Of a stretch of 53,624 nt of DNA, positions 47,971 through 53,624 are shown in pieces. Position numbers and translations under genes: made by a program. Each line of letters starts with the position of its first letter. Within the stretch, counting starts at the first letter, position 1. Under the pieces are notes generated by a model. That model saw nothing but the letters and a program-made list of their open reading frames with translations. It was not told where the DNA came from and did not search any database. Origin of the DNA: Candidatus Auribacterota bacterium (GTDB lineage: Bacteria > Auribacterota > Tritonobacteria > UBA1439); the NCBI GenBank assembly GCA_026392035.1, contig JAPLCX010000067.1, positions 1 to 53,624 of the forward strand. Reading direction: 5' to 3'.

Positions 47971-49655
47971 TCTCCCAGTGCGGTCACTTTGATCTCGTCA
48001 CGCGCTCTCACTACATCGAAGTTGTGCCGGATGAAGAAGATGATTCCCAGTATCGTCACGGGGATGTACTGGGTCGCGTGCAGCGCAACCGCGTACCCCG
48101 TGACGAGGGCGGGGTCGAGCGCAGAGAGCTGGAGGAGGGCAACCTTGCAGAACCACTCGAATGTTCCCACGTATCCTATTGAGGGGACAATCAGGCCGAG
48201 ATTGACGATGCAGAGGATGAAGACGGGGGCGTAGGCCGGGAGGACAAGGTGAAACGCCTTGATAAAGCACGAGTACATGCCCGCTTCGGAACACCATACA
48301 AGGACCGAGAGGCCGAACACCACGCACATCAGCTTCTCATGGAGCAGCACCTCAAGCCCCTTGATGAAATTGCTGATGACGAACTGCCCCTCCGCCTTGA
48401 GGTACTTCTGCCCGAGGTTATCAATGACGCGGTATATACCCATCTGCCTCCCGAGCGCCTTGCCGGCCACGAGATAGAAGAGGATGATGAAGAGAGAAAA
48501 GAAGATGAATATGCCGAGAACGAAAATCTGGTTGATGATCGGTTTGAAGCTCACGAACATGAGGACGATGGCGAGGAACAGGATGAGCGTGAGGCCGTCA
48601 ATGAGCCTCTCCACGACGATCGTGGCGAAGCAAAGGCTTTTTGAGAAGCGGTGCACGCGGCCGAAATCGTACGCCCTGACTATCTCCCCCATCCGGACCG
48701 GGAGCACGTTATTTGCCATCCATCCTATGACAATCCCCGAGAAGAGCTCGCTGATCCTGAATTTTCTCTCGGGGAGGAGGAGCATGCGCCAGCGGATGCT
48801 CCTGAACCAGAAGCTGAGGGCGTAGGCGAGGAGGCCGAGCCAGATATAGCTCCGGTCGGCCTTGCCGATTTCGGCGGCAAAGCTGCGGAAATCGATATTC
48901 CTGACGATGAGCACGATAAAAGCTGCGCTCACGAGGGAACTCAGGATCAGCTTCTTCCAGTTGACTGCGAAGATGTGCACCCAGAGGTGAGAGAGTTCGT
49001 GGATGGTGCGGAAGACATCGCTCGGGGCGACGGAGGATTTTCCCCCCATGCGGGGCAAGTGCGTCACGCCGGTCTCGACAATATTCAACCCGGCCCGCTT
49101 GGCCTTGACGAGGATCTCCGTGTCGATGAGGAACCGCTCCGACTTGATCTCGATACGATCAAACACCGAACGCCTGAAGAGCTTGAAGGCGCAATCGATG
49201 TCGCGCACCCTGAGGCCGAAGACGAGGCGGATAATAAAATTGTAGACGCGGGAAACGAATTTCCTGAGCGGCTTGTCCTTGCGGTCCGCGCGGTAGCCCA
49301 CCACCATGTCCACCCCCTCTTTCATGAGGGGGAGCATCTTCCGGATATCGTTAATGTCAAACTGGTTATCGCCATCGGTATAGAGGACGAGCTCCTTCCG
49401 TGCGCCCGTAAAACCCGTTTTGAGAGCGATGCCGTAGCCGAGATTATGCGGATGGTGGATCACCCGTACGTGACTGTGCTCACGAGCGAGGCGGTCAGCA
49501 ATTTCGGCGGTGCGGTCCGTGGATCCATCGTCAACGATGACGACCTCATAATCATCGGCGATCTCGCTCAGGACCCGATTGACGTCGAGGGTCTGTTTTT
49601 CTACGTTTTCCTCCTCATTGTAGCATGGGAAGAAAACGGTGATGGATGGTTTCAT
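47967..49655 (-). CDS. Glycosyltransferase 2 fused to flippase-like domain
   Basis: A 562-aa fusion. Residues 1-230 are a DPM1-like GT2 domain (FFPCYNEEENVEKQ, VIVDDGSTDRT, LYTDGDNQFD, with IDCAFKLFRRSVFD in the acceptor region). Residues 240-560 are a membrane domain of the UPF0104/LPG-synthase TM type with GWMANNVLPVRMGEIVRA. The fusion suggests that one protein loads a sugar on a polyprenyl phosphate and helps move it across the membrane; this is inference. It is followed by a separate paralogue of the membrane domain (46990-47970), overlapping by 4 bases. Confidence 0.9.
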   Translation of the reverse strand: MKPSITVFFPCYNEEENVEKQTLDVNRVLSEIADDYEVVIVDDGSTDRTAEIADRLAREHSHVRVIHHPHNLGYGIALKTGFTGARKELVLYTDGDNQFDINDIRKMLPLMKEGVDMVVGYRADRKDKPLRKFVSRVYNFIIRLVFGLRVRDIDCAFKLFRRSVFDRIEIKSERFLIDTEILVKAKRAGLNIVETGVTHLPRMGGKSSVAPSDVFRTIHELSHLWVHIFAVNWKKLILSSLVSAAFIVLIVRNIDFRSFAAEIGKADRSYIWLGLLAYALSFWFRSIRWRMLLLPERKFRISELFSGIVIGWMANNVLPVRMGEIVRAYDFGRVHRFSKSLCFATIVVERLIDGLTLILFLAIVLMFVSFKPIINQIFVLGIFIFFSLFIILFYLVAGKALGRQMGIYRVIDNLGQKYLKAEGQFVISNFIKGLEVLLHEKLMCVVFGLSVLVWCSEAGMYSCFIKAFHLVLPAYAPVFILCIVNLGLIVPSIGYVGTFEWFCKVALLQLSALDPALVTGYAVALHATQYIPVTILGIIFFIRHNFDVVRARDEIKVTALGD

Positions 49656-49665
49656 AAATATTCTT

Positions 49666-49733
49666 GCACCTGATTTCCCTGATTAACCTGATGCATTCCC
49701 CTGATATTCAGATAAATCAGAGTAATCAGGTGC
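49666..49733. repeat. Intergenic inverted repeat with GCACCTGATT ends
   Basis: GCACCTGATT (49666-49675) and AATCAGGTGC (49724-49733) are perfect inverses. The interior has further CCTGATT-type copies. It fills the gap between the UXS-like gene and the fused glycosyltransferase gene. Confidence 0.65.
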
Positions 49734-49738
49734 TCATT

Positions 49739-50677
49739 TTATTTTAAAACTTTCCTGAAATACTCTATTGTTTCCCGCAGCCCTTCCTCCAGGCCCACCC
49801 CCGGTTCCCACCGGAGCTCCTTCCTGGCCTTGCTGATATCAGGCTGGCGCACCCTGGGATCATCAACGGGGAGGGGTTTGTGGACGATCGCGCTCCTGCT
49901 CCCGGTGAGGCGCAGGATCTCCCGGGCAAAATCCATAACGGTCATCTCCTGCGGGTTGCCGATATTCACCGGCTCGTTCATGTCCGACATCGCAAGCCGA
50001 TAAATTCCCTCGATCAGGTCTGAAACGTAACAAAAACTGCGCGTCTGCGAGCCGTCGCCGAAAACGGTGAGCGGCTCGCCCCTGAGCGCCTGGCAGATAA
50101 GGGAGGGGACCACCCGCCCGTCATTTGCTCTCATTCGCGGGCCATAGGTATTGAATATTCGGGCGATCTTGGTATCGAGGTGGTGGTACCGGTGATAGGC
50201 CATCGTCATCGCTTCGGCGAATCTCTTCGCCTCGTCATACACCCCGCGCGGCCCGATCGGGTTGACGTTACCCCAGTAGCTCTCGGGTTGCGGGTGAATG
50301 AGCGGATCGCCGTATACCTCCGAGGTGGACGCGAGGAGAAACTTCGCCCCTTTCGATTTTGCGAGGCCGAGGGTCTTGTGCGTGCCGAGCGCTCCCACCT
50401 TGAGGGTGGGGATCGGGAATTCAAGATAGTCGATGGGGCTGGCGGGAGAGGCGAAGTGAAAGATATAAAAAATTTCTCCGGCGATGTAGAGATAGTCCGT
50501 CACGTTTTGCTTGATGAAGGTAAAATTCTCGTTTCCGGAGAGATGCTCTATGTTCCTGACGCTCCCCGTCAAAAGGTTATCGAGGCACACGACGGCGTGG
50601 CCTTCATCGAGTAAACGGTCGCACAAATGAGAACCGAGGAACCCCGCCCCGCCCGTCACCACACATGTCTTTTCCAT
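49739..50677 (-). CDS. UDP-glucuronate decarboxylase-like NAD-dependent epimerase
   Basis: A 312-aa short-chain dehydrogenase of the extended type. The NAD-binding motif is [10 protein letters not shown] (about 9-18). The catalytic Ser/Thr region is [11 protein letters not shown] and the YxxxK is [27 protein letters not shown] and [22 protein letters not shown] are characteristic of UDP-xylose synthases (UXS), which convert UDP-glucuronate to UDP-xylose. The start at 50677 ([15 protein letters not shown]) is preferred over 50764, since upstream codons lie in low-complexity text. It would supply a pentose donor for the neighbouring glycosyltransferase. Confidence 0.9.
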   Translation of the reverse strand: MEKTCVVTGGAGFLGSHLCDRLLDEGHAVVCLDNLLTGSVRNIEHLSGNENFTFIKQNVTDYLYIAGEIFYIFHFASPASPIDYLEFPIPTLKVGALGTHKTLGLAKSKGAKFLLASTSEVYGDPLIHPQPESYWGNVNPIGPRGVYDEAKRFAEAMTMAYHRYHHLDTKIARIFNTYGPRMRANDGRVVPSLICQALRGEPLTVFGDGSQTRSFCYVSDLIEGIYRLAMSDMNEPVNIGNPQEMTVMDFAREILRLTGSRSAIVHKPLPVDDPRVRQPDISKARKELRWEPGVGLEEGLRETIEYFRKVLK

Positions 50678-51086
50678 CTCGCTCCTGTAAGGTGAGACGT
50701 AAAACGTGAGAGGTAAGACGTAAGAGGTGAGACGATTTTCCCTATTCCATCTTCCGTCTCCCATCTCTCATCTTTCGTCTCTCGTCTTCCGTCTTTCATC
50801 TTCCCTCTTTCGTCTCACGATGGTAATGTCAAAAGATATTGTAAAGCAACCACAGATTTCTCTGATTATTTATGCCTTTTCCGAGTAAATCAGTGGTGAT
50901 TCATTTGTGGTAACATCCATATAAAAGCCGCTGTATAGAAATTCTTTTCTTTCTCCATCTACCACAGATTTATTCACCACAGATTGACGCAGACTTCCTC
51001 CCCCCCAAAAATCTTCACAACTATCTGTGCAATCTGTGGTTGCATTCAGCTCTTTCATAGAACTTTTAACACTACCCTCACGATCA
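50678..51086. other. Long low-complexity intergenic region
   Basis: No gene. 50690-50735 is built of GTGAGACGTAAAACGTGAGAG-like units. 50750-50818 is built of TCTTCCGTCTCCCATCTC-like units. The two are loosely complementary. 50848-50911 and 50961-51040 are AACCACAGAT-type elements. Confidence 0.55.
50961..51040. repeat. Intergenic inverted-repeat element (ACCACAGATT type)
   Basis: Perfect 10-bp ends ACCACAGATT (50961-50970) and AATCTGTGGT (51031-51040), with an internal further ACCACAGATT copy at about 50977. A weaker neighbour covers 50848-50911. Confidence 0.6.
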
Positions 51087-51953
51087 TTACTTAATCAAGA
51101 GTATCAACCCCACCGATACCGCCCAGAGTATGAGATCAACCATCAGCGGCCTGTCAGAGAGCAGCGTGAGTTCAGGGCTTCCGCCCCCCTCCTTATGGTG
51201 CACCAGCCACAAGTACCTGAAAATACCGTAGAGCACGAAAGGGATTGTTAAGTACAATTTGTCGCTCACATCATGCAGGGTGCGCGGGGAGAGTGTGTAG
51301 AGCACATAGGCCATCAGCGTGGATGAGGTCACCACCGCGATCATCTGGTCGAGGAGATAGGTTGAGTACTCCTCAAGAATGGGCCTGTGTTGCGGGGCAT
51401 CCCCCTCAAGGAGGACGAGTTCGTGCCTGCGTTTGCTCAGTGCGAGAAAGAGCGCGAGGAGGATGGTGCAGATGAGGAGCCATGGAGAAACCTCCACGCC
51501 GATCGCCACGCCGCCCGCAACCGCCCTGAGGACAAAACCGACGGCGATCACGAGGACATCGACGATCACCACGTGCTTCAGCAGAAGCGAATAGGAGAGC
51601 AGGAGCAGGAAGTACGCGAGGGACACCACTCCGAGCGCTGTCCCGATGAGAAAGGCGGCAATAATAGACGCGATGGTCATGGACGCCGCCGCGAGGGCAG
51701 CGGTTGCCGGCCTCAGCCTCCCTGAGGCGATCGGCCGCGCCCGCTTGAGCTCATGGCATCTGTCTTCATCGATATCGACGATATCGTTAATGAGATAAAT
51801 CGAGCCGGAAAGAGCGCAGAAGATCACGAATGCCATGCACACGGTCACCACGTCCTGCACGTTTGAAAATCTTCTGGAAAAGAGGAGGCCGGCGAAGATG
51901 ATCAGGTTCTTCATCCACTGTCGCGGCCTCATCGCCTCCAAGATCAAAACCAT
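51087..51953 (-). CDS. UbiA prenyltransferase, decaprenyl-phosphate phosphoribosyltransferase-like
   Basis: A 288-aa integral membrane prenyltransferase with about 8-9 helices. The first Asp-rich motif is LINDIVDIDEDRCHELK (NDxxDxxxD) and RPIASGRL follows. The N-terminal RPRQWMKNLIIFAGLLFS matches the branch that includes mycobacterial DPPR synthase (Rv3806c), which makes polyprenyl-phosphoryl-ribose, a precursor of lipid-linked arabinose. With the UXS-like, GT2 and flippase-like genes, it suggests a pentose-lipid route. The start at 51953 may be MVLILEAM or the Met at residue 8. Confidence 0.9.
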   Translation of the reverse strand: MVLILEAMRPRQWMKNLIIFAGLLFSRRFSNVQDVVTVCMAFVIFCALSGSIYLINDIVDIDEDRCHELKRARPIASGRLRPATAALAAASMTIASIIAAFLIGTALGVVSLAYFLLLLSYSLLLKHVVIVDVLVIAVGFVLRAVAGGVAIGVEVSPWLLICTILLALFLALSKRRHELVLLEGDAPQHRPILEEYSTYLLDQMIAVVTSSTLMAYVLYTLSPRTLHDVSDKLYLTIPFVLYGIFRYLWLVHHKEGGGSPELTLLSDRPLMVDLILWAVSVGLILLIK

Positions 51954-52025
51954 GTGAACCCTCCCTCTCCCGATAATGCCCTATGCTTCTCCCTTATCCC
52001 TTTTCACTCTTCACTGTAGTAATGG

Positions 52026-52064
52026 TGGAGCAGACGGGATTCGAACCCGCGACCCCCACGTTGT
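52026..52064 (-). pseudogene. 3' half of a disrupted tRNA gene
   Basis: Reads ACAACGTGGGGGTC, then T arm GCGGG-TTCGAAT-CCCGT, then CTGCTCC-A-CCA. CGTGG would be the 3' strand of an anticodon stem. No matching D arm or acceptor precedes it directly; instead a hairpin CCCGCC-ATTC-GGCGGG (52065-52080) lies where the anticodon loop should be. Its acceptor strand pairs with the 5' half at 52250-52275. Confidence 0.7.
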
Positions 52065-52111
52065 CCCGCCATTCGGCGGGATGATGCCCCGCCTGCCAAG
52101 CGAGCAAATAT

Positions 52112-52127
52112 CATATGGCACCATATG
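52112..52127. repeat. 16-bp palindrome between tRNA-Ala and the 3' half tRNA
   Basis: CATATGG-CA-CCATATG, 7-bp perfect arms. It lies inside the sequence separating the half-tRNAs, just 3' of tRNA-Ala. Confidence 0.6.
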
Positions 52128-52134
52128 AGCTCTG

Positions 52135-52207
52135 TGGAGACGATGGGATTTGAACCCACGACCTCGGCGTTGCGAACGCCGCGCTCTCCCAACTGAGCTA
52201 CGTCCCC
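52135..52207 (-). tRNA. tRNA-Ala (anticodon CGC)
   Basis: Full cloverleaf of 73 nt. Acceptor GGGGACG pairs with CGTCTCC, including the G3-U70 wobble that marks alanine tRNAs. D arm GCTC-AGTTGGGA-GAGC. Anticodon arm CGGCG-TTCGCAA-CGCCG, anticodon CGC. T arm GTGGG-TTCAAAT-CCCAT. The 3' end reads ACAG, so CCA is not encoded, unlike tRNA-Leu and the half-tRNA nearby. Confidence 0.95.
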
Positions 52208-52235
52208 ACACAGCTCACATGTAACCCTTTGCTCA

Positions 52236-52275
52236 CCCGGCGAGCGGGCAGGTCTCCCAGCTGAGCTACTGCCCC
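52236..52275 (-). pseudogene. 5' half of a disrupted tRNA gene
   Basis: Reads GGGGCAG-TA-GCTC-AGCTGGGA-GACC, a tRNA acceptor and D arm (with one mismatch at the D stem, C11-C24), then loses tRNA character in CCTGCCCGCTCGCCGGG. Its GGGGCAG can pair with CTGCTCC of the 3' half at 52026-52064, again with G3-U70. Confidence 0.7.
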
Positions 52276-52346
52276 ATCTCTATTCCCGTGAAGCGGGCCT
52301 CGTGAAGCGTATTTCGTACAATGAATGACGATTCACGAACGACGCT

Positions 52347-53177
52347 TCACGCTTCACGTCTTTCTATCAATTTCGCTCCCCACACGCAGATCTCATACAG
52401 CAGCAGCAGCGGCAGCGCCATCGCGATCTGCGAAACCACGTCAGGGCCGGGAGTCATAACCGCCGCCAGAATGAATATGAGAACTATAGCATATCTGCGT
52501 TTCTCGCTCAATACCCTGTAGCTGAGGATGCCCGCCCTGACAAGGAAAAGGATGACGAGAGGGAACTCAAAGACAAGGCCAAAGGCAATCAGCATGCGGC
52601 TCACGAAGGTGACATACTCGTTGATCGTCCACAGATTTCCTATCCCCATGAGCCTGTTGAAACCCCAGAAAAACTGGATCGTCCATGGCAGCGTGGTGAA
52701 GTAACAGAAGGCCATGCCCGCATAAAACATGAGGGCGCCGCCGCACAGGACGGGGCCAAAATAGCGGCGTTCCTTCTGCGTGAGCGCCGGCAAGACAAAA
52801 ATGCCGACGAGATAGAGGAGGATCGGGAGCGAAATAACGAGCGCGGCCTCAGCCGAAACCTTCATCGCGACTGAGATTCCGCCGGCCGGAGAGAGCGTCG
52901 GGAGTATCGCTGCCGCCGCAGGGCTGCTCCCGTCCCGGTCGATGACGAGCATGAGGGGGCGCTTTAAAAGCCCGAGGGTATATCCCCTGAGCGTAAGCGG
53001 GAGGGCTATCAGGAAAGCACATCCGAATACGCACAGCGCCTTGATAATCGTACGCCTCAGGTCTTCAAGATGATCGAGGAAAGGTTTCTCCTCAGGCTTT
53101 TCAGCCTGAGCCGCGGCATGCATTCCATCACGCTTCCCTGCGAGCGCCGCGTCAGGGGGTTGGTGGTTTTTTCTCAT
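52347..53177 (-). CDS. tatC: Sec-independent protein translocase TatC
   Basis: A 276-aa membrane protein with six predicted helices, the receptor for twin-arginine signal peptides. Family landmarks are the N-terminal FLDHLEDLRRTIIKAL, the conserved ALTQKERRYFGPV before helix 3, and FGLVFEFPLVILFLVRAGILSY in the middle. The start at 53177 overlaps tatA by 26 bases; an internal Met at residue 19 (MHAAAQ, position 53123) is an alternative. The first 30 residues are longer than in most TatC proteins, hence the doubt. Confidence 0.95.
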   Translation of the reverse strand: MRKNHQPPDAALAGKRDGMHAAAQAEKPEEKPFLDHLEDLRRTIIKALCVFGCAFLIALPLTLRGYTLGLLKRPLMLVIDRDGSSPAAAAILPTLSPAGGISVAMKVSAEAALVISLPILLYLVGIFVLPALTQKERRYFGPVLCGGALMFYAGMAFCYFTTLPWTIQFFWGFNRLMGIGNLWTINEYVTFVSRMLIAFGLVFEFPLVILFLVRAGILSYRVLSEKRRYAIVLIFILAAVMTPGPDVVSQIAMALPLLLLYEICVWGAKLIERREA

Positions 53178-53364
53178 CCGGCGTGGATTCTTTCTTCCCT
53201 TCGCCCTCCTCCATGCCCTTCTTGAACTCCTTAACTCCCTTCCCGAGACTCTTCATCATCTCAGGGAGTCGCTTGGCGCCGAACAAGAGGAGAATGATAA
53301 ACAGTATGACGATGAGCTCGGGGAGCCCCACATTCTGAAAAAACGCCAGAGGCATGAGCGTCAT
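53152..53364 (-). CDS. tatA: Twin-arginine translocase subunit TatA/E family
   Basis: A 70-aa protein starting at 53364 (MTLMPLAFFQNVGLPELI), with AGGAGGG upstream. One transmembrane helix (LPELIVILFIILLLFGAK), the FGAKRLPE hinge, an amphipathic helix (MMKSLGKGVKEFKKGM) and a charged, disordered tail. It forms the pore-like oligomer of the Tat system. The upstream frame (to 53430) has no ribosome site and is not used. TatA or TatB cannot be separated by sequence alone; a single short copy before tatC favours TatA. Confidence 0.93.
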   Translation of the reverse strand: MTLMPLAFFQNVGLPELIVILFIILLLFGAKRLPEMMKSLGKGVKEFKKGMEEGEGKKESTPDEKKPPTP

Positions 53365-53624
53365 TGACCATCCCTCCTTTCGCCATGGTACGGCCGAAAA
53401 TTCGAGAAACAAGAAACCCGCAACCGGCAACCACAGCTATAATACCACAGCGCCTCAGAAAGCCATACAGAAGATGTCCCAGGATCGTAATGGGTCACCC
53501 ATCAAAGGCGCGGAGTCAATAGACATGATCTGGTCCCTCCCTCGCGCATGCGCGGGTTCAACTGCTTGCTCCGTTCACGCCAGCACTCGTGACTTGCCTG
53601 CTGCTCCATCCCGAGCCCGTTTCC
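53365..53624. other. Window end, upstream of tatA
   Basis: I see no gene or structured feature. It should include the tat promoter, which I cannot locate by eye. Confidence 0.35.

Larger units (their letters stand above)
51954..52346. other. tRNA region between the UbiA gene and tatC
   Basis: Holds the intact tRNA-Ala(CGC), the two half-tRNAs and short palindromes described separately. I find no protein gene. Sequence 52276-52346 and 51954-52025 contains nothing else I can name. Confidence 0.6.

Noticed and set aside
52026-52275. tmRNA or a group I intron in a tRNA
   Set aside because: The 5' half has an ordinary D arm (TAGCTCAGCTGGGA), which tmRNA lacks. The spacer of about 170 bases holds a tRNA and no group I core.

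Overview
The window is a chromosomal segment from a bacterium with a cell envelope of the diderm type. Supporting features are an AsmA-family protein, several lipobox proteins, a Tat system, glutamate racemase and polyprenyl-linked sugar enzymes. It is GC-rich and mostly minus-strand coding. Nothing resolves it to a named species. The mix of a histone-fold protein, Thr-Pro-linker surface proteins, REP-associated tyrosine transposases (RAYTs) and many intergenic repeats fits an uncultivated lineage, for example one near Omnitrophota, Auribacterota or other PVC-associated phyla. That placement is inference.

Layout. 0.2-7 kb: an information-processing cluster read leftward (EF-G-like GTPase, radical SAM protein, yebC, ruvC, ruvA, a small DUF2007-type gene, ruvB). 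7.5-12 kb: a secreted repeat protein divergent from a YfhO-like membrane protein. 12.2-17.9 kb: ligA, vanZ-like gene, metallophosphoesterase, an unrecognised 362-aa protein, a RAYT element and a family 2 glycosyltransferase. 18.0-18.9 kb: a PilZ protein and a 58-aa histone-fold protein with a strong terminator. 18.9-25.6 kb: a leftward run (alpha/beta hydrolase lipoprotein, methyltransferase, murI, DUF362, YjbQ, macro domain, exported acetolactate decarboxylase). 25.7-30.1 kb: recJ, a second RAYT element, an MFS transporter and a broken HEAT-repeat gene. 30.2-38 kb: a secreted protein, a patch of mobile-element debris, a 1075-aa von Willebrand A/Thr-Pro-repeat surface protein, two response regulators and a PAS histidine kinase. 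38-44 kb: two exported lipoproteins and an AsmA protein. 44-52 kb: tRNA-Leu, a truncated third RAYT element, a PP-loop enzyme, then a glycolipid cluster (FAD oxidoreductase, two flippase-like proteins, one fused to a glycosyltransferase, UDP-glucuronate decarboxylase and a UbiA prenyltransferase). 52-53.6 kb: an intact tRNA-Ala(CGC) lying between two half-tRNAs, then tatC and tatA.

How it fits together. RuvABC, LigA, RecJ and the histone-fold protein serve DNA repair and packaging. The glycolipid cluster, the other glycosyltransferase and the YfhO-like protein point to assembly of lipid-linked sugars and their transfer across the membrane. The two Thr-Pro-linker proteins share a similar C-terminal domain and probably act at the cell surface.

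Most notable points: (1) the short histone-fold gene; (2) two RAYT elements with different terminal inverted repeats, each sitting exactly at a gene junction so that its terminal repeat encodes the last residues and stop of the upstream gene; (3) a tRNA apparently split around a complete tRNA-Ala; (4) a family of intergenic segments bracketed by AACCACAGAT-like inverted repeats; (5) a dispersed repeat that supplies the start codon of both ruvC and a radical SAM gene.
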